DNA of 64,000 bases from JANNSX01 sp041397825 (GCA_041397825.1 JAWKVX010000004.1:124001-188000); one strand, 5' to 3'. Shown: positions 8,801 through 17,356, counted from the first letter of the stretch. Program-made: numbers and translations. The notes: generated by a model not told the origin, from the sequence alone.

Positions 8801-9738
8801 ACGCGACCCTCCCCCCACCCCAAGCGCCCAAGGACTTAGCCGCTGCGCGTCCAAGTCCAAGACGCTTGGTTCTTCCCCACGAGGAGGGAGAAAAAAGAAG
8901 AGCAAGCTTGGATGTCATCGCGAGCAATGCTGAGGGGCCCCTCTCGCAGCACACGGGAGCTGCCGTCTCCACCACCCTCGAGGCGCTGCATCGTCGCTCC
9001 GGCGTTGCCATCTCGACCCTCGAGCGGCTGGCTGCCGCCGATGCCTTCCGCTCCTTCGGCCTCGACCGGCGGCAGGCGCTCTGGCAGGTGAAGGCGCTCG
9101 TCAGAGCGCCCGAGCTGCCGCTGTTCGCCCATGCGGCGGCCCGGGAGCTGGTGGGCGAGCCCGAGGCGCATCTGCCCGCGATGCCGCTCTCGGAGCATGT
9201 CGTTGCCGACTACCAGACGCTCCGGCTCTCACTCAAGGCGCATCCGATGTGCTTCCTGCGCGACGGGCTCCGGGAGGAGGGGATCGTCGATGCCGGCATG
9301 CTCAAGAGCTTCAGGGATGGCCAGCGTGTCGCCTATGCCGGCGTCGTGCTGGTCAGGCAGCGGCCGGGCTCGGCCAAGGGCGTCGTCTTCATGACGCTCG
9401 AGGACGAGATGGGGGTGGCCAACAGCGTCGTCTGGCCGAACATGCTGGAGCGGTTCCGCAAGGTGGTGATGTCGGCACGCCTCATCCTCGTCAAAGGCGT
9501 GGTGCAGCGCCATCAGGACATCATCCACATCGTTGCGCAATATCTCGAGGACCGCAGCGACGGGTTGCGCCGGCTGGCCGATGACGGGCCGGGCCTGAGG
9601 CTGCCGATCGCCAATGCCGACGAAGTGGTGAGACCCGAGCCGGGCTCGGCACGCGGCGCCGCCGGCGAGGGCCATCCGCGTCTTGCCCGCCATCCCCGGG
9701 AGGTGCGCATCCTGCCGCGCTCGCGCGATTTTCATTGA
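5854..9738 (+). CDS. dnaE2: DnaE2, error-prone DNA polymerase III alpha, enlarged by in-frame repeats
   Basis: 1294-residue error-prone C-family polymerase, the catalytic member of the SOS mutagenesis cassette. The N-terminal PHP domain begins at about residue 10 (ELDVTTNFTFLRGGSHAEEL). The polymerase core includes CQGRGSAANSAVCYC, the catalytic PPDIDVDFEHERREE, and the ESHAASFAHLVYVSSWLKC region; an OB-fold and short C-terminus end in PREVRILPRSRDFH, a usual DnaE2 terminus. Known DnaE2 proteins are about 1030-1090 residues. The excess is mostly two low-complexity insertions, at about residues 150-282 (nt 6300-6700) and 970-1038 (nt 8757-8965), both in frame and sharing a repeat. The start ATG overlaps the imuB stop; the frame is open upstream inside imuB but that part is not DnaE2. 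Confidence 0.93.
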   Translation: MSARRQGTPVYAELDVTTNFTFLRGGSHAEELVATAKALGLAAIAITDRNTLAGVVRAHLAAKEVGLQLIVGARLDLTDAPSLICLPTDREAYARLSRLLTLGQRRAEKGKCLIGLADVAAHAEGQILIALSPEGWNWREVLPAEAEEEGEVVPFTKPAREATKQVAADRSFKSDLLRLRKDLTRAVGKATTGLKAPTSSPSPVAPEACLRHDEGEACLRHDEGEGRGGGGVENAASASFPPFQAPKDLISGALKPKALGLPPQREKEEDTRPLKNAECDHPGAAGLYLAASHAHHGDDRARMAALARLAEETGVPLVATGAVLYHTLARRELQDVLTAIREKVTVATAGFRLEANAERHLKSPAEMRRLFKGYEQAIARTAEIAQACRFSLDELVYEYPDEPVPHGKTPQGHLEDIAWEGAAWRYPDGVPETVRFSIERELRLIAELRYAPYFLTVHDIVTFARSRGILCQGRGSAANSAVCYCIGITNVNPAEIDLLFERFISPERQEPPDIDVDFEHERREEVIQYIYARYGRDRAGLAATVISYRARSAVREVGKAMGLSEDTVAALAGMVWGTRSGGVLPETHVREAGLDPADPLLARTLALAAELSGFPRHLSQHVGGFVLTRRPLSEVVPIGNAAMEDRTNIEWDKDDLDALGLLKVDVLGLGMLSCIRKGFELLERHYGETYTLGTVPREDPAVYDMLCRADSLGVFQVESRAQMNMLPRLKPRKFYDLVIEVAIVRPGPIQGDMVHPYLRRRDGLEPEDYPSPAPPHDPNELRNILGKTRGVPLFQEQAMRIAMVAAEFSPAEANELRRAMATFRRRGTIGLLEEKMVQRMVGRGYDPEFAQRCFNQIKGFGEYGFPESHAASFAHLVYVSSWLKCHYPDVFATALLNSQPMGFYAPAQIVRDAREHGVEVRPADAGLSDWDSTLEPGRRTERWAMRLGLRQVDGLQEEEARRVVAARAPVPVSDDATSSRAFDATLPPPQAPKDLAAARPSPRRLVLPHEEGEKRRASLDVIASNAEGPLSQHTGAAVSTTLEALHRRSGVAISTLERLAAADAFRSFGLDRRQALWQVKALVRAPELPLFAHAAARELVGEPEAHLPAMPLSEHVVADYQTLRLSLKAHPMCFLRDGLREEGIVDAGMLKSFRDGQRVAYAGVVLVRQRPGSAKGVVFMTLEDEMGVANSVVWPNMLERFRKVVMSARLILVKGVVQRHQDIIHIVAQYLEDRSDGLRRLADDGPGLRLPIANADEVVRPEPGSARGAAGEGHPRLARHPREVRILPRSRDFH
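6471..6524 (+). repeat. 27-bp tandem duplication inside dnaE2
   Basis: Two exact copies of a 27-base unit, 6471-6497 and 6498-6524, each encoding EACLRHDEG in frame. The unit keeps the reading frame because its length is nine codons. It sits within the first DnaE2 insertion, next to an inverted repeat of CCTCCCCCTCC/GGGGGAGGG type. Confidence 0.9.
6571..6662 (+). repeat. Dispersed palindromic repeat, copy 1, in frame within dnaE2
   Basis: About 92 bases that reappear at 8808-8902. Shared parts are CAAGCGCC(T/C)AAGGACTT, then a diverged centre, then AAG(G/A)CGCTTGGT, TCTTCCCC and a purine-rich end GAGGGAGAA. The AAGCGCC…GGCGCTT arms pair, so the unit is palindromic. In this frame it encodes QAPKDL…KALGLPPQREKEED. 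Confidence 0.75.
8808..8902 (+). repeat. Dispersed palindromic repeat, copy 2, in frame within dnaE2
   Basis: Second copy of the element at 6571-6662, same orientation and same reading frame (QAPKDL…RRLVLPHEEGEKRR). The arms CAAGCGCCCAAGGACTT and AAGTCCAAGACGCTTG are inverted repeats of one another. The flank after it (SLDVIASNAEGPLSQHTG) is also absent from normal DnaE2. Confidence 0.75.
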
Positions 9739-9770
9739 GAGGGCGCCGCGCTCCGTGCAGTCTGAGCCGG

Positions 9771-10994
9771 ATGTTTCAGCCATCCACAGCAGCGACTGCG
9801 CCCGATGCGCGCATCAGACGTTTTCCGATCGGCGCCTCGCTGACACATGCTGAGCTCGAGGCCGATCCCTATCCGCTCTACCGCCGCCTCCGCGAGACGG
9901 AGCCCGTCTCATGGGTGCCGGCCCATGGCATGGTCTTCGTCACCCGCTACGATCTCTGCCGCGACGTACTCCTCGACGACACGACCTTCGTCGTCGGTTT
10001 CGAGCGCTCGACCGTCCACGACATCCTCGGCCTGCACATGATGTCGACCGAGGGCGCCGAAGCGCGCCGCTACAAGAACGCCCATCGCCGCCCCTTCCTG
10101 CCGGCCGCCATCCGCGCCCATCTCGAGCCCATCATCCGCTCGGAGGCCGAGCGCCTCATCGGGGGCTTCGCCGATGACCGCGAGGTGGAGCTCCGCCACG
10201 CCTTCGCGAGCCGCCTGCCGATCCTCGTCATGCTGGCCCTGTTCGGGCTTCCGGCGGAGGACGAGACCCGCTTCCGGCACTGGTACGATGCCTTCGAGGC
10301 GGCGCTCGCCAACACGGCCTGGATCGAGGACGTGCGCCAGTCGGGCAAGCGCGCTGTCTCGGCATTTCACGCGCATATGCAATCGGCGATCGACGCGGTC
10401 AGGACCAGGCCGCGACCAGGGACGCTCCTCTCGGAGCTGGTGCATGCGTCCGCCGACGACCGGCTGAGCGATGCCGAGATCCGCCACAACGCGTCGATCA
10501 TCTTCTTCGGTGGCATCTCGACCGTCGAGGCGCTGGTGCTCAACACACTGTACGCGCTGTCTCGGCATCCTTCGGAGCTTGCAAGCGTGCGCGAGGATCG
10601 CCAAAGGCTTGCGGCCGCGATCGAGGAGACGATCCGCTGGCTCGGACCGGTGCAGACGGCGCATCGCTGCGTGACGCGAGCGACGGAGCTTGCCCGCGTG
10701 CCGCTTGCCGAAGGGGACGTCGTGGCGGCCGTGCTCGGTGCCGCCAATCACGATCCGGCGGTTTTTCCCGAGCCCGAGCGCTTCGATCCGGCGCGCACCG
10801 GAGGCCGGCATCTCGGCTTCGCAATCGGGCCGCATCTCTGTCTCGGTCAGCATCTGGCGCGGGCCGAGGCGAGGATCGCGATCGACGCCTTGATGACCCG
10901 CTGGCCCGCCTGGCGTACCGACCCCGTCCGGCCGGCACAGCCCTCGGGCGCCGAGTTCAGGCAGCCCAAGTCATTGTGGCTCCTCAGAGCGTGA
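9771..10994 (+). CDS. Cytochrome P450
   Basis: 407-residue soluble bacterial P450 monooxygenase. The heme-binding loop FAIGPHLCLG matches FxxGxxxCxG with Cys357 as the axial ligand. The K-helix ExxR is EETIR, and the I-helix region reads FFGGISTVEA, where the Thr needed for oxygen activation is present although the usual A/G-G-x-D/E-T is altered to GGIST. The substrate is unknown and no dedicated ferredoxin or reductase gene lies beside it. The ATG at 9771 is chosen; an upstream TTG at 9735 would overlap the dnaE2 stop. A gamma-glutamyltransferase starts 16 bases downstream, possibly in the same transcript. Confidence 0.9.
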   Translation: MFQPSTAATAPDARIRRFPIGASLTHAELEADPYPLYRRLRETEPVSWVPAHGMVFVTRYDLCRDVLLDDTTFVVGFERSTVHDILGLHMMSTEGAEARRYKNAHRRPFLPAAIRAHLEPIIRSEAERLIGGFADDREVELRHAFASRLPILVMLALFGLPAEDETRFRHWYDAFEAALANTAWIEDVRQSGKRAVSAFHAHMQSAIDAVRTRPRPGTLLSELVHASADDRLSDAEIRHNASIIFFGGISTVEALVLNTLYALSRHPSELASVREDRQRLAAAIEETIRWLGPVQTAHRCVTRATELARVPLAEGDVVAAVLGAANHDPAVFPEPERFDPARTGGRHLGFAIGPHLCLGQHLARAEARIAIDALMTRWPAWRTDPVRPAQPSGAEFRQPKSLWLLRA

Positions 10995-11010
10995 CGTCAT
11001 AGGAGGGTAC

Positions 11011-12765
11011 ATGAGACGGATCGCATGGATGTCCGTGGTCGCCGCCGCGGCCGGCTTCTGGGTGGCCGCGGCGTCAGCACAGGATGTCGACCCGAAGCAG
11101 GCCGCACCGGAGGCCAGCACCGGGGTCGCCGTAGGCTCGGAGAGCGTCGCCAAGCGGTTCATGGTCACGGCCGCCAATCCGCTCGCGGTCAAGGCGGGTC
11201 TCGAAATCCTCCGCGAAGGCGGCACGGCCGTCGATGCGGCGATTGCGGTGCAGATGGTGCTCAATGTCGTCGAGCCGCAGTCGTCGGGGATCGGCGGCGG
11301 CGGCTTCCTCGTCCACTACCTGCGGAGCGAAGGCCGGATCACGACGTTCGACGGCCGGGAGACGGCTCCGGCGTCCGCCAACCCCGAGCGGTTTCTCCTC
11401 GCCGACGGTTCGCCGCGAAAGTTCGACGAGGCGGTACGGAGCGGTCTCAGCACCGGCACGCCGGGCGTTCTCCGCATGCTCGAGCTGGCGCACAGCAAGC
11501 ATGGTCGGCTGGCCTGGAATCGCCTCTTCGAGCCGGCCATCCGGATCGCCAGAGATGGATTTCCGGTCTCGACCCGGCTCAACCTCCTGCTCTACATGGA
11601 AGGGAGCGATGCCTTTGATGGTGACGCGCAGAGCCTCTATTTCGATCCGAACGGCTGGCCGCGCCGGATCGGTGCCACACTCCGCAATCCGGAGCTGGCG
11701 GAGACCTTCGCGCTGATCGCGGAGCGAGGGGCGGAGGCGTTCTATTCGGGTGCGCTGGCCGAGCGGATCGCCGGCAAGACGCGGTCGGCGCCGTTCGCCG
11801 CCGGCGACCTCGCCGCCGCCGATCTCGCTGGCTATCGGGCCGTCGAGCGACCAGCCGTTTGCGCCGGCTATCGCGGCTATCGGGTCTGCGGCATGGGACC
11901 GCCATCGTCCGGCGGCCTGACGGTGGCTCAGACGTTGGCTCTGCTCGACGGCTTCGACGTGGGCCGGGAGCCGCTCGATCGGATGGGCGTCGGCGCCATC
12001 GCCGAGGCCGAGAAGCTCGCCTATGCCGATCGCGACCGCTACCTCGCCGATCCGGATTTCGTCGCCGTGCCCCCCGGCATGCTCGATGCCTCGTATATCG
12101 CCGAGCGGCGGAAGCTGATCGATGTCACGGCGCCGAAAACCTCGGTGGAGCCGGGAACGCCGCCGAGCAAATCCGGTGCATTGTTCGGCGTCGACACCAC
12201 GATCGAGCGGTCGGGCACCAGCCATATCTCCATCGTCGATGGCGACGGCAACGCCGTCGCCTTCACCACCAGCATCGAGGGCGTGTTCGGCGCGCACCGG
12301 ATGGTCGGCGGCTTTTTTCTCAACAACCAGCTGACGGACTTCGCCTTCCGTCCGGCCGATAATGAGGGCCGGTCGGTGGCCAACCGCGTCGAGGCCGGCA
12401 AGCGGCCGCGCTCGTCCATGGCACCGACGATCGTGCTCGATCCCGACGGGCATCTGTTCATGGTGACAGGCTCGCCCGGGGGCAGCCGGATCATTCTCTA
12501 TGTCGTCAAGTCGATCGTCTGCGTCATCGATTGGCAGTGCACGGCCGCCGAGGCTGCAAAGCTGATCAATTTCGGCAGCCGGAACGGGCCGCTCGAGGTA
12601 GAGAGCGGGCTTTCCGGCCTTCGGCTGGCGGTCGCCATGGGCATCCGCGGCCATAAGATCTCGCCCCAGGTCATGACAAGTGGTTTGCACATCATCGTCG
12701 TGCGTGCGGGGCACTACGAAGGGGCGGCCGATCCGCGGCGCGAGGGTGTAGCCGCGGGCGATTGA
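11011..12765 (+). CDS. ggt: Gamma-glutamyltransferase
   Basis: 584-residue periplasmic gamma-glutamyltranspeptidase, which hydrolyses or transfers the gamma-glutamyl group of glutathione and related compounds. A signal peptide covers residues 1-23 (…AAASA). The proenzyme self-cleaves before the catalytic Thr: here GTSHISIVDGDGNAV, with Thr403 starting the small subunit. Large-subunit landmarks are QSSGIGGGGF near 90-100 and FDGRETAPASA. Small-subunit SSMAPTIVLD and GSPGGSRI are the usual substrate-site motifs. The ribosome site AGGAGGG is 6 bases upstream of ATG. The C-terminus is somewhat longer than usual. Confidence 0.93.
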   Translation: MRRIAWMSVVAAAAGFWVAAASAQDVDPKQAAPEASTGVAVGSESVAKRFMVTAANPLAVKAGLEILREGGTAVDAAIAVQMVLNVVEPQSSGIGGGGFLVHYLRSEGRITTFDGRETAPASANPERFLLADGSPRKFDEAVRSGLSTGTPGVLRMLELAHSKHGRLAWNRLFEPAIRIARDGFPVSTRLNLLLYMEGSDAFDGDAQSLYFDPNGWPRRIGATLRNPELAETFALIAERGAEAFYSGALAERIAGKTRSAPFAAGDLAAADLAGYRAVERPAVCAGYRGYRVCGMGPPSSGGLTVAQTLALLDGFDVGREPLDRMGVGAIAEAEKLAYADRDRYLADPDFVAVPPGMLDASYIAERRKLIDVTAPKTSVEPGTPPSKSGALFGVDTTIERSGTSHISIVDGDGNAVAFTTSIEGVFGAHRMVGGFFLNNQLTDFAFRPADNEGRSVANRVEAGKRPRSSMAPTIVLDPDGHLFMVTGSPGGSRIILYVVKSIVCVIDWQCTAAEAAKLINFGSRNGPLEVESGLSGLRLAVAMGIRGHKISPQVMTSGLHIIVVRAGHYEGAADPRREGVAAGD

Positions 12766-12902
12766 AAGACCCTGCATGCGACGGCCCATTGATTATGACA
12801 GCTTTGTATGGTGGGACTTCGCTGCCAGTTAATAAGTCATGTTCTTCGCGGACGGGAATGCTTCGGCACCATTCCGAGAGCGCGGAAAGACGTTGTTGCA
12901 CG

Positions 12903-13904
12903 ATGGCGAGCTACGCATTCGAGCCTGGCAGTTCCCTTGGTCCCCAAGTCCGTCGAGTGATGCGCCGTCAGGTCAAATCGGCGGTGCGGGCGTTGGCGCA
13001 AGAGGTAAATGCGGCCTCCATCCATCGGGCGCGCCGCTGCCTAAAGCGCTGCCGCTCGCTGCTGCTGCTGGTGCGGCAACCGCGCGGAAAGCGGGGCTGG
13101 ACCAGCGAGGCCGAGATCCTCAAGACCGCAAGCGACCGGCTGGCGGGCGCGCGGGATGTGCAAGCCAAGCTCGACGCGCTTTCGCATATCGAGACGACCG
13201 CCGGTGAGGCAGCGCTCGTGCCGGCTTTCGCGCGACTGAGGCGAAGCATCGACAGCAACAGGCGGGCGCACGAGCAGGGTATCGACTTGGCCATGATCGA
13301 GCGCCTCGGCAGCGAACTCGAGGTGGTTGTCCGCCGCATCTCGCGCAAACGCCTGCGTGGATTTGACGACAAGGTGGCCATGGCCGGCGTGGCGGCAACC
13401 TATGGCAAGGCCCGGCGGGCCATGCGCAAGGCCTATCGCAGCGGCGCGGACGAAGACTTCCACGACTGGCGGAAGCACGTTCAGCGACACTGGAGGCACA
13501 TGCAACTCTTCGAGGCGGCCTGGCCTGATGAGATTGCCGTACGGATCGGTGCGGCGAGACAGGTGTCGGAGTTGCTAGGTGACGATCACGATCTATGGAT
13601 GTTGGTCAGCGACCTGGAAGCGGACAAGCACCGCACCGCTCCCGGCCGGCGCCAGCGCATGATCGCGCTCGGTCGCGACCGGCAGGCGGAACTGAAGGCC
13701 CGCGCCCATCAGATCGGTGCCTGGTTGTTTGCGGAGAAGCCCGCGGCCTTTGGCCGGCGTCTCGGGGTCTACTGGTCCGCGGCCGCCGAGCGGGCCGCCG
13801 TCGCGCGAACGGCGGCGGACAGTGATCGTGTGCGGGACGGCAAGACGGGCAAGCGCGCGTCAAGGGCGAGCAAAGTCGCCACGGTCGAGCACAGCGTCAC
13901 CTGA
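12903..13904 (+). CDS. CHAD domain-containing protein
   Basis: 333-residue, strongly basic and helical protein with a CHAD domain (conserved histidine alpha-helical domain), which binds polyphosphate. Family marks are IHRARRCLKRCRSLLLL near residues 40-56, ARDVQ near 85, DFHDWRKHVQRHWRHM near 185-200, and LLGDDHDL near 225. No CYTH domain is fused and no polyphosphate kinase lies nearby, so the target is unknown. The ATG at 12903 is preferred: the frame is open further upstream but that part (12762-12902) has no CHAD similarity. The stop overlaps the convergent AMP nucleosidase gene by 8 bases. Confidence 0.85.
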   Translation: MASYAFEPGSSLGPQVRRVMRRQVKSAVRALAQEVNAASIHRARRCLKRCRSLLLLVRQPRGKRGWTSEAEILKTASDRLAGARDVQAKLDALSHIETTAGEAALVPAFARLRRSIDSNRRAHEQGIDLAMIERLGSELEVVVRRISRKRLRGFDDKVAMAGVAATYGKARRAMRKAYRSGADEDFHDWRKHVQRHWRHMQLFEAAWPDEIAVRIGAARQVSELLGDDHDLWMLVSDLEADKHRTAPGRRQRMIALGRDRQAELKARAHQIGAWLFAEKPAAFGRRLGVYWSAAAERAAVARTAADSDRVRDGKTGKRASRASKVATVEHSVT

Positions 13905-15357
13905 ATGCCGGCTCATCGAACGAGCGGAGCTTGCGCGAATGCAGGCGGTCGACGCCAGCCTCGCGGATCATGCGGATGGCTTCGAGGCCGATCGCCAGAT
14001 GCTGGTCGATGCGCTGGCGGTAGAAGGCGTTAGCCATGCCCCTGAGCTTGATCTCGCCGTGCAGCGGTTTGTCGGAGACGCACAACAGCGTGCCGTAGGG
14101 GACACGGAAGCGAAAGCCGTTGGCAGCGATCGTCGCGCTCTCCATGTCGACGGCAATGGCCCGGCTCTGGTTGAACCTCAGATAGCGGTCGTCGTGGCGG
14201 AGCTCCCAGTTGCGATCGGCGGTTGTCACGACGGTGCCGGTGCGCATGCGGGTCTTGAGGCTGTCGCCGGTGAGGCCGGTGACCTGGGCGACGGCCGCCT
14301 GCAGCGCGACCTGGACCTCGGCGATCGGCGGCACCGGGACCCAGGTCGGCAGGTCCCGGTCGAGGACGTGATCCTCGCGGACATAGGCGTGCGCAAGAAC
14401 GTAGTCGCCAAGCTGCTGCGAGCGGCGCAGCCCACCACAATGCCCGATCATCAGCCAGCAGTGCGGGCGAAGCACCGCCAGATGGTCGGTGATCGTCTTA
14501 GCATTCGACGGCCCGATGCCGATATTGACGAGGCTGACGCCGAGGCGGTCGTCGCGGACGAGGTGATAGGCCGGCATCTGCGCCCTGTGATCGCGATCCC
14601 AGCCGGCCGGTAGATCCTCGCCGGGTCCGAGCACGCGATTATCCGGGAGCACGAAGCTCGTATAGCCATCGCTGCCACGCTTGAGTTTGCCGACGGCCGC
14701 CTCGGCAAAGGCCGTAACGTAGCGCTGGTAGTTCGTGAACAGGACGAAGCGCTGGAAATGGCTCGGATCTGTCGAGGTGTAGTGGTGGATCCGTTGCAGA
14801 GCGAGATCGACACGCTCGGCGGTGAAGAGCGAGAGAGGCAAGGCCTCGCCGGCTTTGCGGTGATGCGTGCCGTTGGCGATGCTGTCGTCGATCTCCGCAA
14901 GGTTGGGGAGCTTGAAGGCCGCTGAAAGAGCGCGCACGGCCTCAATCGTAAGATCGGCGGTCGCATCCTCGACGACGAAAGGCAACGGGATGGCGCGGCT
15001 GCTGGGCCCGACAAGGACCGGCACCCGATGAAAACTCATCAGCTGCTCGATCTGGACGCGATAGTAGTCGGAGAAGATGTCGGGCCGGGTGAGAGTCGCA
15101 CCATAGGTGCCCGGATAGGCGATGGTTCCCCAGGACGGTCGGGCATCGTAGACCAGCCGATCGGGGTCGACGGTCAGCTCGAGATAGGGATAGACGGCGC
15201 CCTTCAGAGCCGGCGGTGCTCCGCGCGACGGGGCAAAACCGGTGAAGGCCTCCCGGATAGTGCGGACGCTTCGGCCATAGATGGCCTCAATCCGGGCGAC
15301 AGCCTTCGCGGCATCGTCAAAGGCTTCGAGGTCCGGGGGGGGCGTGTCGTGCGTCAT
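13897..15357 (-). CDS. amn: AMP nucleosidase
   Basis: 486-residue AMP nucleosidase, cleaving AMP to adenine and ribose 5-phosphate. The N-terminal domain (about 1-180) is the Amn-specific region (SRAIPLPFV, LPNLAEIDDSIANGTHHR). The C-terminal phosphorylase-like domain contains NIGIGPSNAKTITDHLAVLRP, MIGHCGGLR, VPVPPIAEVQ and the nucleobase-site AVDMESATIAANGFR. The C-terminal HLAIGLEAIRMIREAGVDRLHSRKLRSFDEPAFR end is typical. The start at 15357 gives the normal family length; the frame also offers an ATG at 15444. The gene is convergent with the CHAD gene and divergent from hemH. Confidence 0.92.
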   Translation of the reverse strand: MTHDTPPPDLEAFDDAAKAVARIEAIYGRSVRTIREAFTGFAPSRGAPPALKGAVYPYLELTVDPDRLVYDARPSWGTIAYPGTYGATLTRPDIFSDYYRVQIEQLMSFHRVPVLVGPSSRAIPLPFVVEDATADLTIEAVRALSAAFKLPNLAEIDDSIANGTHHRKAGEALPLSLFTAERVDLALQRIHHYTSTDPSHFQRFVLFTNYQRYVTAFAEAAVGKLKRGSDGYTSFVLPDNRVLGPGEDLPAGWDRDHRAQMPAYHLVRDDRLGVSLVNIGIGPSNAKTITDHLAVLRPHCWLMIGHCGGLRRSQQLGDYVLAHAYVREDHVLDRDLPTWVPVPPIAEVQVALQAAVAQVTGLTGDSLKTRMRTGTVVTTADRNWELRHDDRYLRFNQSRAIAVDMESATIAANGFRFRVPYGTLLCVSDKPLHGEIKLRGMANAFYRQRIDQHLAIGLEAIRMIREAGVDRLHSRKLRSFDEPAFR

Positions 15358-15515
15358 CGGATAGGGTACCACGTGGTTGGGACGGATGCGAAACCGCGAC
15401 TCGAAGGCTAGCAGACGAAGGCGACCGATGCGGCAAGCTTTCATTCGCCGGACCGCCGGCCGAGAGCGCTGTCGTGGTTGCGCTGCTGCCGATGGAATGC
15501 TCACATGAGGCCGAG

Positions 15516-16589
15516 ATGCAAGATGTCGCCCGACAAGATCGCCTGACCGAGAGGCCAGCCAACGGCCCGGCGGATCATCCCAGCGTGGCGCATGCGCGGA
15601 TTGGCGTGCTGCTCGTCAATCTCGGGACGCCGGACGCCACCGATTACTGGTCGATGCGACGCTATCTGAAGGAGTTCCTGTCCGACAAGCGCGTCATCGA
15701 ATGGCCGAGGATCTATTGGTGGCCGATCCTGAACGGCATCGTTCTGCAACGCCGCCCACAGCGCTCGGGCAAGCTCTACGACAGCATCTGGAACAGGGAG
15801 CGGAACGAGAGCCCACTCTTGACCACCACCCGCCGCCAGGCGGAGTTGCTCGGGGAGCGCCTTCGTGACCTCGGACCGACCCTCAGGATCGATTTCGCCA
15901 TGCGCTACGGCAACCCATCGATCGCCGAAAGGCTGGCGCGGATGTCGTCCGAGGGGTGCGAGCGCATCCTGGTCTTTCCGCTCTACCCGCAATACAGCGC
16001 CTCGACGACAGCGACGGTCAACGACAAGGTGTTCGAGGCGCTGGCGACCATGCGCTGGCAACCGGCGCTCCGGACCGTTCCGCCCTATCATGACGATGCG
16101 GCCTACATCAGGGCGCTCGCCGGCTCGATCAAGGAGCACCTCGCGAGGCTCGACTGGTCGCCCGACGTGGTGCTCGCCTCCTATCATGGCATTCCGCAAT
16201 CCTATTTCGACAAGGGCGATCCCTACTACTGCCACTGCATGAAAACGACACGCCTGCTGCGCGAGGCGCTGGGTTGGCCGGCGGAGAGGCTGGTCACGAC
16301 CTTTCAATCACGCTTCGGCCCGGAAGAGTGGATCAAGCCCTATACCGACGACACGGTGACGGCGCTGGCGCGGTCCGGCGTCAAACGGCTGGCGATCGTC
16401 AATCCGGGCTTCGTCGCGGATTGTCTCGAGACCCTCGAGGAGATCGCCGTCGGCAGCGCCGAGAACTTCCGCCACGCCGGCGGCGAGTGGTTCCAGCACA
16501 TCGCCTGTCTCAACGACAGCGAGCACGGCATGGATGTCATCGAGGCGCAAGTTCGTCGGGAGCTCAAAGGCTGGGCCCCGGCCTCTTGA
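15516..16589 (+). CDS. hemH: Ferrochelatase
   Basis: 357-residue ferrochelatase, inserting Fe2+ into protoporphyrin IX as the last step of heme synthesis. The conserved part begins at ARIGVLLVNLGTPDATD (about residue 27). The active-site signature is SYHGIPQSYFDKGDPYYCHC with His224 as the metal ligand/base; the second active-site region is GGEWFQHIACLNDSE near 320. The first 25 residues are not conserved; ATGs at 15492 and 15516 and a GTG at 15474 are possible. A strong hairpin overlaps the stop codon. Confidence 0.93.
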   Translation: MQDVARQDRLTERPANGPADHPSVAHARIGVLLVNLGTPDATDYWSMRRYLKEFLSDKRVIEWPRIYWWPILNGIVLQRRPQRSGKLYDSIWNRERNESPLLTTTRRQAELLGERLRDLGPTLRIDFAMRYGNPSIAERLARMSSEGCERILVFPLYPQYSASTTATVNDKVFEALATMRWQPALRTVPPYHDDAAYIRALAGSIKEHLARLDWSPDVVLASYHGIPQSYFDKGDPYYCHCMKTTRLLREALGWPAERLVTTFQSRFGPEEWIKPYTDDTVTALARSGVKRLAIVNPGFVADCLETLEEIAVGSAENFRHAGGEWFQHIACLNDSEHGMDVIEAQVRRELKGWAPAS

Positions 16590-16604
16590 GGAGACCGGGG
16601 CCCA
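16572..16604. terminator. Hairpin at hemH stop, likely bidirectional terminator
   Basis: Perfect 10-bp inverted repeat TGGGCCCCGG / CCGGGGCCCA around a 13-base loop that holds the hemH stop codon. It lies between convergent hemH and the minus-strand L,D-transpeptidase. No T-run follows, so terminator activity is inferred. Confidence 0.5.
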
Positions 16605-16675
16605 TCGCGACTGGCCGGGCACTACGGATGGGCCGTCGCGGGCTCGTCATGTGCTGAGTAGCGCCTGCCGACGCC

Positions 16676-17356
16676 TCAGTAGACGAGATCGGCGACGTTC
16701 TGTTTGCGCTTTTTCTTCGACTTCTTGCTGCTCGCGTAACCCTGCTTCGCCTTCTGGTTCTTAAGAGCGATCGCGAGCTTCTTCTTCGCCTTCTCCTTGG
16801 CATAGAGGCCCGGATTGACGACCTTCGGCCGCGAAGGAACTTTGCTCATGGTGGCGAGCGAGTTGGTGACGACGACTTTCGTGCCGATGGCGGCGCGGTT
16901 GTAGAGGTCCTTCACATCCTTGTTGTACATGCGGATGCAGCCGTTCGAGACGGCTTGGCCGATCGACCAGGCGGCCGGCGTGCCATGGATGCGGTAGAGC
17001 GTGGCGCCGAGGTAGAGCGCGCGTTCGCCGAGGGGATTGTCGGGGCCGCCCGGTACGACCTCGGCCTCCGGGTCGTCAGGATTGAGCCAAGAGGGGTTCT
17101 TCTCCTTGCGGGAGATCTTGGTCTTGCCGGTCCACACCTGCGCGGTGCGACCGATGGCGACCGGATACTGGACCGCCTTGCCGCCGCCCAGCACGTAGTA
17201 GAGTTTGCGGTCCTTGTTGACGATGACGATCGTTCCCGGAGACTGGCCGCCGGAGAATTTGACGACCTTGCCAGCGAGGGCCGGCGCCGAGGGCATGAAT
17301 GCCAGACAGAGGCCGAGAACGGTCAGCCACGTCGCGGGTCGAGCAGAAAAGCGCAT
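16676..17356 (-). CDS. YkuD-family L,D-transpeptidase with basic C-terminal tail
   Basis: 226-residue exported L,D-transpeptidase, the third paralog in the window. A signal peptide covers about residues 1-28 (…SAPALA). The YkuD domain runs from about 42 to 170 with catalytic YRIHGT (His124) and SNGCIRM (Cys140, Arg142). Unlike the two at 1.5-2.8 kb it carries a C-terminal tail of about 50 residues that is very rich in Lys (AKEKAKKKLAIAL, SKKSKKKRKQ), which could bind anionic wall polymers or the membrane surface (inference). A near-ideal ribosome site GGAGGTG precedes the ATG. Confidence 0.9.
   Translation of the reverse strand: MRFSARPATWLTVLGLCLAFMPSAPALAGKVVKFSGGQSPGTIVIVNKDRKLYYVLGGGKAVQYPVAIGRTAQVWTGKTKISRKEKNPSWLNPDDPEAEVVPGGPDNPLGERALYLGATLYRIHGTPAAWSIGQAVSNGCIRMYNKDVKDLYNRAAIGTKVVVTNSLATMSKVPSRPKVVNPGLYAKEKAKKKLAIALKNQKAKQGYASSKKSKKKRKQNVADLVY

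Noticed and set aside
11074..12789. 571-codon minus-strand frame opposite gamma-glutamyltransferase
   Set aside because: Shadow of the ggt gene; composition is Arg/Asp/His/Gly-rich noise with no motif.
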